64,000 bases of DNA from Eublepharis macularius (taxonomy: Eukaryota; Chordata; Lepidosauria; Squamata; Eublepharidae): contig NC_072791.1 in NCBI RefSeq assembly GCF_028583425.1, forward strand, positions 15,767,868-15,831,867, read 5' to 3'. Within the stretch, counting starts at the first letter, position 1, and every line of letters starts with the position of its first letter. The notes beneath the pieces are model-generated. The model was not told the DNA's origin. It saw nothing but the letters and a program-made list of their open reading frames with translations, and did not search any database. Positions 1 through 10,999 of the stretch are shown in pieces. Position numbers and translations under genes: made by a program.

Positions 1-239
1 CAGTGCGTTAACACACAGCAAGCATCTGCTCATAGGGTGCTTGCATGTTGTGCCGTAATTGTGCTATAATAATTATTGACAACTGGATGATTTTGTCAAC
101 ACAGGAAAATCCAGTTGCAAGTAATTAATATAGAACGGCAATAATGCAGTATCCAGCCACGTCTAGATGCAACCATAGGATCCAGTGGATAGTCAAAACT
201 CCAAACGGGTCTTTTGAATTGGTTGTTTTTGTTGTTGTG

Positions 240-1630
240 CTGCAGCTGAAATTGCAGACCTATGACATCACTTGCTTCATAATCTCAACTGTGCAGAGGG
301 CAAGCTCATCTACATCCTCGGGAACAACGCTGACACCATCGTGAGAGAGACTGGCGAAGGAGGTGCAGTGGTTGTCATGAACGATTCTAATTAAAGCAAA
401 ACAGTCAAGAGGAATCAGTGTATAAACAGTCCGCTACAAAAAGAACACTGTGATAGAGGTCGGTAATTGCAAGAAGTTACAATACAAAAAGTATGTTCTT
501 ATCAATTATTATGTGCGTATTTTTATAAATAAATAATCCAGCGTACAATACGTACAATCCAGCCAACATACATGTACAAATCCCAGCCTCATTGTTACGT
601 AGTGTTATATGCAGGTAAATATAGCTCAAGTACAGTCAATTAAAACTTGAGCACATCATGTTAAGTCCAAACACAACAAGTATTCTAAAATCCTTTCCTT
701 TAATCTTCCTCCTTTCTTGACGAGCTTCTGGGTTATTACTCGTTTCGGAGTCTTCAGAAGAGGAATGAATACTTATAAATCATGCCGATATCTGAACAGT
801 CATAGAGCTAATAGTCACAACTTCTTGTATTTAGTGACCTTTATCACAGTGTTCTTTTTGTAGCTTGACAATTCCAATTAAAAACAGTAACCCAAGAGGG
901 CAGCACTCTAATCCCGACTTCTGCAGGACTGTTATTTTCAGACCCCGCTGAGCGATATGATAAGGAATTTCACAACATGTAGGAGAAACTTCCTCCCAGA
1001 ACACAGGGACACACCTTGGATACACCACAAGTACATGGATCAAACAGGAGTCTTCTGTTTGCTGGCCAAGGTCCACAACGTGGACATCACATTGTCTCAG
1101 GAATTGGTATCTTCACTGGTGGAGTGTCTGGCTCCATGAACTCTGTCCTACAGCTCCGTGCATTCAGCACTCCTAGTTATTTGCAGAATTCTTCAAATTT
1201 CCTGAGGAAAGTTCTGTCTGATGGTGAGCTTCGTAAAGGTACTATTCTGGCTACCACGGATCCACACTAAGAGGAAATAAACTTATTGGGAATGTCCACA
1301 ACTATCTCAAAGTTGGGGATGCTAGTATGCCAATGTATTAATGGCAAACTTGGAATTATGCTTCCTCTGTACCTGTCCCAAGTGCCTCTCCCTTATTTGA
1401 GATTCACTGATGATACTTTTATCCTCTGGACTCAGAATAAGAAGACCCTGGAGAAATTCCACGAGGACTTGAACTTCCACCCCATCACCAAAGTGAGCTT
1501 CGACCTATCCGTATACCAGATCCAGTTTCTGCTTAACAATATAATAACCATACAAACATCACTTTCTACCAGAAGCCTGCTGAGTGCTGCATTTCCCTCT
1601 ATGCTTCTAGCTACCCAAATACCACACAAT
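240..1630 (+). mobile_element. Penelope-like retroelement, decayed reverse transcriptase region
   Basis: Translations resemble Penelope/Neptune-type reverse transcriptases. An N-terminal stretch near 300-390 contains GGAVVVMNDS. A middle stretch near 1010-1260 contains HIVSGIG and SYLQNSSNFLRK, and a stretch near 1390-1520 contains the catalytic-type FTDDTFILW. Penelope-like elements are retroelements with a GIY-YIG endonuclease, distinct from LTR elements; no endonuclease domain was seen. The reading frame is degraded throughout and another inverted-arm element (433-864) interrupts it. A sequence near 2133-2157 recurs inside the palindromic insertion at 2701-2888, so the element's outer region may reach about 2250. 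This is an old fossil copy; the family name rests on remembered motifs. Confidence 0.75.
433..864. mobile_element. Inverted-arm element inserted in the Penelope-like remnant
   Basis: The left end GCTACAAAAAGAACACTGTG (433 on) is repeated in reverse complement at the right end (about 842-864), and the match continues inward for about 45 bases. The interior is AT-rich and carries, on the minus strand near 740-765, CTGAAGA then GAAAC, a hammerhead-like spacing seen in other palindromic elements here. Similar AATTAAA-containing sequence lies just outside both ends (381-411 and 869-900), possibly a flanking duplication. I infer a non-autonomous Penelope-like unit; a MITE is the alternative. Confidence 0.45.
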
Positions 1631-1631
1631 C

Positions 1632-2012
1632 CATTGTCCCCAACCTTTTTGAGCCTGCGGGTACCTTTGGAGTTCTGATATAGCATGGTGGGCTTAGCCA
1701 CAAAATGGCTGCCAGAGGAAGCAGAGCCAGCCACAAAATGGCTGCCAGAGGAAGCGGGGCCAGCTACAAAATGGCTGCCGCAGCTTACCTTCAGTCACAC
1801 AGTGAAGATCGTTGTGATGTGGTGGCAGCTCCAGCCAAAGCAATAGTTTCTTAGAAATCTACACAGCCAATCAAATTGCCAGTGGCCAGTCAGAAGACTT
1901 GCTGAGCAAAAGCCCCACCTGGTCCTGCCCACTATCTAAAAACACTTGGCAGCAGGAAAGATGTCAGCGGGCACCATGATGCCCATAGGCACCATATTAG
2001 AGGCCCATGGTT
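1632..2012 (+). mobile_element. Non-autonomous hAT-like DNA transposon
   Basis: The left end (TTGTCCCCAACCTTTTTGAG) resembles the widespread reptile hAT terminus that begins CAGTGGTCCCCAACC. Inside are three tandem copies of a unit containing CACAAAATGGCTGCC (1698-1770). The right end near 1970-2010 carries GGGCACCAT and a diverged terminus. There is no open frame. Confidence 0.5.
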
Positions 2013-2258
2013 TACAGCCAAGCTCTGTGGTTACAATGACATCTGCACCAAGCCTTCAAAGAGGGTTAAAGGCCTGAAGGAGTTACAGACATTCCTAAAA
2101 CTACAGTACCCCCCTGTCAAAATGAAGAGGCAGATTAACCAGTCTAGACAGGTACCTCGGACTCATACTTGACAGTCCTAGCAGGCAAAATGACAGAATA
2201 CTGCTGGGTGTCACCGACAGCTTACAGCCAAAAAATCTCGAGAAAGTTATGCTTCTGA

Positions 2259-2450
2259 CCTGGATAGCCCAGGCAAGCCGAATCTCGTCAGCTCTTGGAA
2301 GCTAAGCAGGGTTGGCCTTGGTTAGTAATTAGATGGGAGACCTCCCAAGAAGACCAGGTTGCAATGGCATATCACCTCTGTTAGTCCCTTTGTCTTGAAA
2401 ACCCCAGCAGGGGTTGCCAAGTAAGCTATAACTTGACGGCTCTTTCCACC
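2259..2450 (+). repeat. 5S-rRNA-derived SINE
   Basis: The head matches 5S rRNA internal sequence (GGAAGCTAAGCAGGGTTGG, then GATGGGAGACC). The tail has CCTTTGTCTTGAAAACCCC and ends near AACTTGACGGC, like the RTE/BovB-type tails of related SINEs. This is a retroposed SINE, not a functional 5S gene. Confidence 0.8.
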
Positions 2451-2611
2451 ACTACCATTTGTTATTTATACCCTGCATTTCTTCCTAGTGGGAGCCCAAA
2501 GCAGCTTACAACTGCCTCTCCTTTTTATCCCCACAGCAACAACCCTGTGAGGTGGGTTCAGCTGAGAGACAGTGACTGGCCCAAGGATACCCCTTAAGCA
2601 TCCATGGCAAC

Positions 2612-3023
2612 TAGGGTTGCCGGCCTCCAGGTGGTAGCTGGAGATCTCCCGGAATTACAATTGATCTCCAGGCAACACAGATCAGTTCCCCTAGAGAAAA
2701 TCAAGATGGGTAGCCGTGTTTTTCTGTAGCAGTAGAAAAGAGCAAGAGTCCAGTAGCACCTGTAAGACTAACACAATTTGTGGGAGGCTTTCGTGAGTCA
2801 GCTCACTTCTTCAGATAACATGTTAGTCTTATAGGTGCTACTGGACTCTTGCTCTTTTCTACTCCAGGGTACCTGTCTAGATTGGTTAAGAAAATGGTTG
2901 CTTTGAAGGGTGAACTTTATGGTATTACACTCCACTGAGGCTCCTCCCCTCTCCAAACTCCACCTTTTCCAGGCTCCACCCCCAAATCTCCAGGAATTCC
3001 TCAACCTGGGCCTGGCCACCTTA
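2612..3023 (+). mobile_element. hAT-like TIR element (TAGGGTTGCC family), itself interrupted
   Basis: It begins TAGGGTTGCCGGCCTCCAGG and ends in a diverged complement, GGCCACCTTA. It is flanked by the 8-bp duplication ATGGCAAC (2604-2611) and ATGACAAC (3024-3031); 8 bp is the hAT hallmark. It has no coding capacity. The family's body includes GATCAGTTCCCCTGGAGAAA, seen many times in this window. A palindromic element (2701-2888) sits inside it. Confidence 0.7.
2701..2888. mobile_element. Inverted-arm element, family 1 (Penelope-like tail)
   Basis: The arm GAGTCCAGTAGCACCTGTAA (from about 2747) is answered in reverse complement near 2820-2850, around a centre near 2795. AGAAAA occurs at both insertion edges, a probable short target duplication. 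The outer sequence TACCTGTCTAGATTGGTTAA recurs in reverse complement at 2133-2157, beside the Penelope-like remnant, which supports the family link. Confidence 0.6.
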
Positions 3024-3387
3024 ATGACAACGTGGGGATTCAAACCTGGGTCTTTCGAACATTAGCCTAACTCTCTGACCACTTTACCATGCTGGCTGTT
3101 GTATATCAGCATCGACAGCCTCTCCTGGAAGAATACTCTCTCAGAAGGTGGGGTGGGATTAAGGCCCGTCTTTGCTTACATGGAGCCTCCCAAACTGAAG
3201 CAATGCTCGCCTGCAACAGTGGCCCACCCAGCAGAGACAAAAAAAACCTGGGGGCTAGCCCCTGCAATCAATCTCAGAGAATACAGACTTTAAAAGTTTT
3301 ACTGTTTCGACATAAGACTTTCAAAGGAAGAGCCTAGCAAGAAGCTCCATTTTTTAGAAGCAGCAAAGCATTAAATACTATTGCCGG

Positions 3388-3646
3388 GAGCTAGTTTGGT
3401 GTAGTGGTTAAGAGCGGCAGGACTCTAATCTGGAGAGCCAGGTTTGATTCCCCTCTCCTCTGCTTAAAGCCAGCTGGGTGACCTTGGGTCGGTCACAGCT
3501 CTCTCAGAACTCTCTCAGCCCCACCCACCTCACAGGGTGACTGTTGTTGTGGGGATAGTAATGACATACTTTGTAAACCGCTCTGAGTGGACATTAAGTT
3601 GTCCTGAAGGGCAGTATAGAAATCAAATGTTATTATGATGTTATTA
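3388..3646 (+). repeat. tRNA-derived SINE, near full length
   Basis: Box A-like GTGTAGTGGTTAAGAGC and box B-like GGTTTGATTCC are followed by GTGACCTTGGGTCGGTCACA, the conserved body and a tail containing CTTTGTAAACCGCTCTGAGT. It ends in a TTATTATGATGTTATT run. Confidence 0.85.
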
Positions 3647-4364
3647 ACATGAGAGGAAGACCTCGGCCTCTCACCCTATTACTTGGCCCTCCAGGAACTC
3701 ATTGGCCAGCATTGCTTTTTTGTCCCTAAACTGCTGAGTTGGAACTTACTTGCAGATCTGATACTATCAGACTCTGACACAATAAGAACAGAGCTCCATT
3801 ACTGTCTCTCCTTACAAATTCACCCTAATTTGCTTTTTTTTTTAAAAAAAAAAAATCCTTTTTGGCTAAAATGAAGCGATTGAGTATGTTACACCGAGAG
3901 TTGGGATCCAAACCAACTCTGAGTGGGATCATTTACTGTTTTCAGTGGATCTTGTTTCCTTTTGTGCCCTAAAATTATTATAATACATATTGCCCTGGGA
4001 AACAAGTCTTTCTGGCCCTTCTTCGTAATAGCTCTCCTCTCCTGTACCTTGCATTGTAGTTTTGTGTGATACGTATCTCTGCCAACTGAATGGATCAAAG
4101 TACTTGATGCATCTGATGAGGTGGACTCTAGTTCACAAAACTTTACACATTTGTTAAAAGGGCCACGTGACTCTCCATTGTTTCACCATTTATTGAAGAG
4201 TCTTTAAGTCATTATTTCTCATTGTATTACCGGCTGGTGGAGCTTTCTGGGATTCCTTCCATCTAGAAGACAGACCATGGTTTTTGTTTTGCAACAGCCT
4301 AACATTCTGCTGTAGTAAATAAGCGCAATCATGCTTGTTTTGATGTTCTCCATGTGAACATCAC

Positions 4365-4365
4365 T

Positions 4366-4396
<31 letters not shown>

Positions 4397-4682
4397 TATG
4401 TGCTGTCAAGTCACCTCCAACCTATGGTGACCCTATGAATGAAAGACTTCCAAAACATCCTATTGTTAACAGACTTGCTCAGATCTTACAAACTGGAGGA
4501 TGTGGTTTCTTTTATGGAGTCAGCCATCTCGTCGTGGGTTGTCCTCTTTTTCTACTGTCTTCCACTTTTCCTAGCTTTATTGTCTTTTCCAATGAGTCTT
4601 GTGTCCTCATGATGTGACCAACGTATGATAGCCTCAGTTGTCATTTGAGCTTTTAGGTTGAATTCAGGCTTGATTTGATCTT
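4365..4682 (-). mobile_element. BovB (RTE) LINE 3' end
   Basis: On the minus strand this reads as the BovB 3' end: AAAGACAATAAAGCTAGGAA, CAAGATCTGAGCAAG and CATAGGTTGGAGGTGACTTG, ending in a (CA)n tail seen on + as (TG)n at 4369-4396. It is truncated at about 4682 where a second BovB tail begins. Confidence 0.8.
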
Positions 4683-4972
4683 GTGTGTGTGTGTGTTATG
4701 AGCCTTCAAGTCTCCTCTGACAACCTTATGAATGAAAGACCTCCAAAAGGTCCTGCCATTGACAGCTTTCCTCAGATCTTGCAAACTGGAGGCTTTGGCT
4801 TTTATCGAGTTTGGGTCTTCCTCTGTTCCTACTGCAGTCCACTTTTCCTTGCATTATTGCCTTTTCCACTGAGTCTGTCTTCTCACGATGCAACCAAAAT
4901 ACAATAGCCGCAGTTTTGTCATTTCAGCTTCTAGGGAAAATTCAGGCTTGAGGTGATCTAGAATCCACTTAT
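4683..4972 (-). mobile_element. BovB (RTE) LINE 3' end, second copy in tandem
   Basis: Same orientation and same 3' sequence as the preceding copy, again starting (on +) with a TG microsatellite, here TGTGTGTGTGTG, and continuing to GAATCCACTTAT near 4970. The junction falls inside the first copy's GATTTGATCT, as if one BovB had inserted into another. Confidence 0.75.
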
Positions 4973-5002
4973 AGAAAGTCACTCTGCTTTTTATTTTTTA
5001 TA

Positions 5003-5213
5003 CAGACGTAAAAAGTCCAGTAGCACCTTTACGATTAACCAACTTTATTGAGGCATAAGTTTTCGAGAACCACAGCTCTTTTCGTCAGATGCATCTCATC
5101 TGACGAAGAGAGCTGTGGTTTTCAAAAGCTTACGCCTCAGTAAAGTTGGTTAATCGTAAAGGTGCTACTGGACTTTTTTGCAGCTACAGACTAACACAAC
5201 TAACACCTCTGGA
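5003..5213. mobile_element. Inverted-arm element, family 1, symmetrical copy
   Basis: GTCCAGTAGCACCTTTACGA (from 5015) is mirrored by its complement at about 5152-5172. The centre is near 5095, where two CATCTGACGAA-type motifs meet. The right arm has CTGACGA and a hairpin but AAAA where GAAA is expected. Outer sequence GCAGCTACAGACTAACACA is typical of this family. Confidence 0.7.
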
Positions 5214-5267
5214 TCTTATTTTTCATAGAGGCTGTATCTCAGGGATATGCATGTAGAAAGTCCCTAA

Positions 5268-5412
5268 TTTAATCTCCAATTAAAAGGACTTGACAGTAGG
5301 TGATATAAAAGACCTCGAGCTGTGGCCCTAGATAGCCACTGCCAGTTACAGAAGAAAGGCCTGGCCTTGAGAGACCAAATGTCTGACTCTGTATAAAGCC
5401 ACTCTGTGTGTT
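5268..5412 (+). repeat. tRNA-derived SINE (second family), 5'-truncated
   Basis: Matches the body of the SINE whose full form is at 63150: GTAGGTGATATAAAAGACC, then GAGACCAAATGTCTGACTC. The tRNA head is missing. Confidence 0.55.
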
Positions 5413-5844
5413 CATATTAGTTTTACCATAACAGGTAATTACCTTTTTTGTAGAGCTGCAGTCATGCATTATATTTGATACAAAGGGCCTTTATTTACAG
5501 AAACATCACAGAATCAACAGCCCGTTCTCACACAGCAGTTGCTTCCTTTTAAACAACAGTTGCCAAGGTATATGTGGGTGAAATGTCTGTTTTATAGGAT
5601 TGCTTCCCTTCCATCCGCCTCTGCAAAACGCAAGGACGAGAAGCGTATGTTTGGCCCATGCAGAATTGTATTTCCAATTACACAGGTTCGCCACACAATT
5701 TTAGCCTTTGGGAGACTCGTTCCACATCTTTCCAACTCTCTGATGCTGTCATCATATAAGGGGATATCAGGATGATTTATTCCTTTGCAGTCCACCCCAT
5801 CCCGTCCATGGTTAGCAAACGAACGCATACATTTTTGTGTCCTT

Positions 5845-6068
5845 TTAATTAATTATGTTTTCATCCCAGTTTTCCTCAGAGGAGCTCCGCATGAATTAAA
5901 TCACTCTCGCCTCCTCAATTTTATCCTCACAACAACCCTGTGGGGTAGGCAAGGCTAACTGTGCGACAGGTCCGAGGTCACCCAGGGAGCTTCCATGGCA
6001 GAGTGGGAATTTGAACCTGGGTTTCCCAGATCACCCTAACTGCTACACCGTGCTAGCTCTCTTTGCAA
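5845..6068 (-). repeat. tRNA-derived SINE
   Basis: On + it reads CACAACAACCCTGTGGGG, GGTCACCCAGGGAGCTTCCA and GAATTTGAACCTGGG, then the head ending near GCTAGCTC: a reversed tRNA-headed SINE. Confidence 0.8.
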
Positions 6069-6439
6069 AGTTCAAGCTGGCACTTTGTTGAGCTGCAGGG
6101 CTTTCACAACTTGATTTGTTCTATGGACTGGCCCTTGAAGGTGTCTTTCTGAACTGTTCCAACCACCTGTCGAGACCATCTCATAAGAAGCAAGTAACAG
6201 GAACATATTACAATGCTCTATGGACTGTAATGGGTTTACTTAACATGTAATCATCTGATTGAAGCTGTGGAACTGGAATACATTTAACCAGGAAACAGAG
6301 TGGTGAAGGAAATGTTTTGTACTGTGTTGTTGTTCTATTGAAAATGGATAGAATGACATGTTTGTTTCTATTATAACCGTTAGTATACTGTGAGTTTTGC
6401 ACCTAGCACTTTCAGTAAGCACTTATAAAGTACATTATA

Positions 6440-7190
6440 TTGTTGTTGTTTTTAAATAGTTTTTTATTAGTTTTCTTAAAGGAATAGGGAAGGACAAGGG
6501 AAAAGGGAGGGAGGGAATATCAAATATATACCATATCGAGTTAGAATTCTACTTATCAATCATTTAACTGTGATTATCGGTAATACATTACAGTGGTGTC
6601 TTCATATAGTTACTACATTCAAGTCAGTATCCTTATTTTTTATCCATTCATAAAATGGTGTCCATGGGGCTGCAAAGTCTTCTTCTATTTGTCCTTTCAT
6701 TAATGAAGTTAGTTTGTCCATTTCTGTATTTTCCATTATCTTCGCTATCAGTTCTTCTTCTCGGGGTATTATTGCTCCTTTCCAGAAGGATGCCAATAGA
6801 GTTCTTGCTGCTGTTACTCCATGAATTATAAAATACTTGTGATCTCTTCCAATTTAACAAAAATATCTCAGGTTTAAAAGGGATTGTACATTGTAAAATT
6901 TGTTGTAGAAATTTGTTGTACATTGTAAAATCCAGAATTTGTGGACTTCTTTACATGTCCACCACATACGCTAAAACGTTCCTGTGTGTTTCACACATTT
7001 CCAACACTTGTTTGACATATTTTTATACTTTTTAGCTAGCCTATCTGGTGTCAAGTACCATCTATAAAACATCTTACACAGATTTTCTTTGAAAGCAACT
7101 GATTTAGTTATTTTAATATTAAGTTTTGTGACCATTTCGTTTTATACATTATATTGTTATTTGACGTCAGTCTTATTCCGGTGAGGTTTC
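6440..7190 (-). mobile_element. L1 LINE 3' end (ORF2 C-terminus)
   Basis: Minus-strand translation gives SFWKGAIIPREEELIAKIM and DKLTSLMKGQIEEDFAAPW, characteristic of the C-terminal part of reptile L1 ORF2 (6602-6850). A T-rich stretch at 6445-6480 is the reversed 3' end. The reading frame is not continuous, so the copy is dead and 5'-truncated near 7190. Confidence 0.7.
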
Positions 7191-7199
7191 CCTTTATAC

Positions 7200-8030
7200 T
7201 GTAGATAGATTTACTGTGACACTCCTCTATTTTTTGTCTCTTTGCAAGGGCACACTATACTAACAAAGCACTGGAAAACTAGGCTGTGGATAGGGGTTGG
7301 GCACAGAACATTTCTTCTGCCCTCCAGTGACAACAGCATGGCTTCTAAAACCATTGGAGGAATCCTTTCAATGACACACAAAAATCAAATGGTCCCACCA
7401 ACACAGTAAGGAGGTGGAGGTCATTTCAAGACATGGGGGACCCAAATCGTGCCAGCTCAACAGGTAGAGAGACAGTCCAGAAATTCCAGATGTGCACTTG
7501 GCTTGGGCAAGGAAGGCAAAGTCAAATGTTCAACTCTGCATGACCCCGGACTTTCTTTAAAGCAGACGGCTCCCTATGCAAAGTGGTATAGTTGGGATGC
7601 CAGATGGGCAGCCTTGGCAGGTGTTGCCACGGTGTGCTAACGGTGCATGTGTCAGGACCGGAGTGTGAGTTCATAGGGGATGCTGGCCATGCGCCATGTT
7701 GCCCTTGTCCATTTTTCTTCCTCGTCGTCGTCATGTTCAAAAAGGGGACTGTGCGCTCCCCCAAGTGTGCATTGGGCAATCTTAATAGTTGATATGCATA
7801 CAAGTTGTATATAATGGAGTTTTAAGGTGTAACCAAAAGGAGCAAATGGGGGAAATTCCCATCAACAATGCAGGGAAGGAGCAGGAATAACTGGTCAGTA
7901 ACTGGAACACAGTCTATCCTGTGCTGTCTGTACCGTTTTGATAGAGTCTAGGAACAAGTTGTTGGCAATGGGGAGAACCACATACATGCCTACTACTGTT
8001 ATGGTAACAGAAGAAACTATTGCACATTAT
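7200..8030. other. Unassigned intergenic stretch
   Basis: No gene, recognised repeat or conserved splice site seen. The short open frames on both strands near 7450-7800 are not similar to anything I know. Confidence 0.5.
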
Positions 8031-8034
8031 AGTA

Positions 8035-8197
8035 AAGAGTCCAGTAGCACCTTTAAGACTAACCAACTTTATTGCAGCATAAGCTTTCGAGAACCACAGC
8101 TCTCTTCGTCAGAGAGCTTAGTCTTACAGGTGCCACTGGACTCTTTACTATTTTGCAACTACAGATTAACATGGCTAACTCCTCTGGAGCTATTGCG
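8035..8197. mobile_element. Inverted-arm element, family 1, asymmetric
   Basis: A full left arm (minus sense: hairpin plus GAAAGCTTATGCT complement, 8038-8115) meets a short right arm, CTTACAGGTGCCACTGGACTC (8132-8150), followed by the typical outer sequence ACAGATTAACATGGCTAACTC. Confidence 0.65.
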
Positions 8198-8860
8198 CAT
8201 TATGCGTTTCTCACTGGGCAGCAACATGTTCCATGGCAACTTATCAGGTCCACCTTGCTCAAACGATGCCTCCCTGCTTCACACTGTGTGGTAACCCTTT
8301 CAAAAGCTTCCCTTACTGCCACTGGCTCGGGAGTGGGAAACAATGAGAGAAAGAAAAGATAATGCGTGCTGGGTTAAGAACAGCGAAGCTTATTTATGCA
8401 TAGAAATGAGAAGGTGCTGTTCTCCTTAATGCTGTTTCAAGAATTATGTGCGCACTACGTTATCAGGAAATTAACCCACTGCTTTTAAATTTGCAAGTTT
8501 GCTCTCTGTCCAGAACAATTATCTGTGTGCGTATTCTTTATAAATTAGGGGAAATTAAAATGAATTTATGAGGAGGCGGTGCACGTAAGAGGCTGGAAAT
8601 TCTTGTCCCTGCCGACCAAGTGCACCCGAGGACCATCTTTCACATACTTCTTCCACTCTTCCTCCAAAGATCTCAGGTCAGAGAACCTCGTTCTCCCATT
8701 CCCGTAAAGCTGAAGTCCAGTCTTGTACTCGCCGTAATTTCAGTGGTGGTCCTCTGCTTTGGATGCTGAGTTAAGAACCACTTGCACAGAGGAAGATTTT
8801 CAAACATATTTCGTCACACATACAAACTTTTTATATAGTCTGTCAATGTTGGTATGCCCT

Positions 8861-9072
8861 GAGCTGGATAGCCCAAGCGAGCCTGATCTCATCAGATCTC
8901 AGAAGCTAAGCAGAATCAGGCTTGGTTAGTAATTGAATGGGAGACCTCCAAAGAAGACCAGGGTTGCAGGGGCAGGCAATGGCAAACCACCTCTGTTCGT
9001 CTCTTGCCTTGAAAACTCCACCAGAGGTCACCATAAGTCAGCTATGACTTGACAGCACTTCCCACCACCAAA
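8861..9072 (+). repeat. 5S-rRNA-derived SINE, full length
   Basis: CTGATCTCATCAGATCTCAG and GAAGCTAAGCAGAATC form the 5S-like head, followed by GGCAAACCACCTCTG, CTTGCCTTGAAAAC and a tail CATAAGTCAGCTATGACTTG. Internal boxes look like a 5S-type pol III promoter. Confidence 0.85.
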
Positions 9073-9079
9073 AATTGGT

Positions 9080-10220
9080 CCAGACAAAATAGCATCTCAG
9101 TAAACTCAAAAGGCCGCCATTGTCCTGTACTGCAGATCTTTCAATCACTTTACAAATGGCTGGTCTGTTTATAGCCACCGTTTATGCAACCCAAAACCAT
9201 TCACAAAGGCAGGGACACCTGAAACAGGGCCTCGGAAGGTGACCTTAGCGGTCGGGTAGTTTCACACGGGAGTCGATAGTCCTTTAGGAATGCTGAACCC
9301 AAGTCATAAAATTTGCAATTTTAATTGCATGCAGGGCGGAGAAGTGTCCGTGTGCAGGTGTCTGGTGGGGAGGTCACACGCAAGGCTTGGTGTTGCAAAG
9401 GCAAGAACAGGAACGTAACAGTCCTTACCAGTCCTTTCCCTTCCCTTTGAACTCTAAAAAATGCCTAGTGTCATGTCTGCCTGCCTGCAGTACATGTCAT
9501 GGGTATGTTATGTGCAACCTATTAATCCTCTGACTTTATGGAGAGTTCTGAGTACCTTTCAATGGATATTATTTGTAAGTTCAGTGTGTTATCTCTGCTT
9601 TGAAGTTAAACAGTTTCACTTCTGTAGCCAATGGCCTTGAGGCCAGATGCAGCTTGTCTGGATTGTATCTTCCCTGAGAACAGGGACGATTTCATCCCCA
9701 ACTTGCTATTGTTGCCTACTGTAGTCTAAACTCTGATACTTTTTGTCTCTGGTGTTCGTGCCAGAATCTCAACGGGCTACTAACCTGGGGCGGGACTTTA
9801 ACCTATAACTAACCATGTTTTCCCTCTACATGTCACTTCTGCCAATTCCATCTGCACTAACTGACTTGGTGATGAGCTAATGTGTAAATTGTAGCCAGTA
9901 AGTGCTTTTAATATTTGTATCTTAATTATGCATACAATATAGCAGATGAAATGTATTTTACAAAAAAAATTTATTATAGTCCATTAGATAATGTTGCCTG
10001 TGAGGAAGTTATAATACAAAACCGGAATTGGAAAGACGCTGGCTGAAACCCGTAGGCTGATGGTTTGAACAGTCAGCTTCAGCTCTTCTGCTGGATAATG
10101 GACTTGGAGGTCACGTTCTTGATATCTGCATGAAATATGGAATATTGTTTAATGAACGACTCACCGGTTGGACTTTTGATGAGCATTGATTGATCCTGTT
10201 GATAATGACTGACTATTTAT
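9080..10220. other. Unassigned intergenic stretch
   Basis: No coding exon or clear repeat recognised. AT-rich sequence dominates after 9890. Confidence 0.45.
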
Positions 10221-10296
10221 TGTGAAGCGATTCATATTTATATTGTATATAGTTGGCTTTGTTGATTGTTGCGCTATATGTTCTCTTTGTCCTGCC

Positions 10297-10640
10297 AAGA
10301 TGTGGAACAAAGATGAAATTCACTTTCTGTTAGTGCTCACTGAAAACAGCGAAGGGGTGCGTCTGCTCATGAGCAGTTGTTCATCTCACAACAAACCTTG
10401 TTGGGAAGAAATCAAGAGGGACACGGAAGAAGCTAGCTACCGTCGGACGTCAAGCAGCTGCGATCCCGATGGAAGCGTATCAAGATGGACTTCTTCAGTC
10501 AGGGCATCAAGGCAGCAAGAAAAGAAGTCATGGTCATGAATCCACTGCCATTTTATAGAAAAGTTAGTTCTATTTGAAGCAACTGTGGGTCACCTGACCT
10601 CAAGCAACGGCAGCTGCCTGGTGAGTAGAGCATATGTTGT
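10297..10640 (+). pseudogene. Myb/SANT-like domain exon with broken frame, unrecognised gene
   Basis: From the ATG at 10300 one frame reads MWNKDEIHFLLVLTE and NKPCWEEIKRD, the first helices of a Myb/SANT-like (trihelix-type) DNA-binding domain. From about 10450 the match moves to another frame: VKQLRSRWKRIKMDFF and KAARKEVMVMNPLPFYRK, the third helix and the following helix. The shift falls near the codons for YRRT, consistent with loss of one base. A good donor, CTG|GTGAGTAG, follows at about 10621. Such domains occur in PIF/Harbinger Myb-like proteins and in host genes derived from them. This may be a decayed Harbinger protein, a broken host gene, or an intact exon with an assembly error. 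Downstream exons on the same strand could belong to it. Confidence 0.55.
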
Positions 10641-10829
10641 TAGCCAACTAAATCTGAGAGTGCTAATGTATTCTAGAGGCTTACCATGGTCCCACTTATG
10701 GCGAGCAATCTCCTGGTGATTTGCTCAGTTGCTCAGTGGGAGAAAAATAAAGGGGGAAAGGTTCCAGCCTTATTGTCAGCACATCACATCTGGATACAAC
10801 CCAGAAGTGACAGTGGGTAGCTCTAGGAA

Positions 10830-10902
10830 TCACCAGAAACTCTATGGTAAAACTATAGAGTTTTACCATACAGTTACTGTTGATTCCTAGAGTTATACCC
10901 AG
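10830..10902. repeat. Short imperfect palindrome
   Basis: CTCTAGGAATCACCAGAAAC is mirrored by GTTACTGTTGATTCCTAGAG about 70 bases on, with CTATGGTAAAAC / GTTTTACCATA in the centre. Probably a small MITE. Confidence 0.5.
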
Positions 10903-10999
10903 AAAATGACAAAGACATTACCTGTCCATCCCCAGCATCCCCAACCCACCTGCTGGTTGCCAGACTCAGCCTAACAACCGTATGTACTCATCCTTTCCC

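Larger units (their letters stand above)
2458..3098 (-). repeat. tRNA-derived SINE split by a hAT-like insertion
   Basis: On the minus strand the tRNA-like head is at 3031-3098 (GGTTTGAATCCCC reads as a box B) and the tail at 2458-2611 (CTCACAGGGTTGTTGCTG, then a TATAAATAAC-type end). The two parts fit end to end when the element at 2612-3023 is removed. It belongs to the abundant squamate SINE group with tRNA head and GTGACCTTGG body. Confidence 0.75.

Noticed and set aside
10222-10299. Upstream Met start for the Myb/SANT frame (MKRFIFILYIVGF)
   Set aside because: The hydrophobic leader is AT-rich noncoding-looking DNA; domain similarity begins at MWNKDE (10300).
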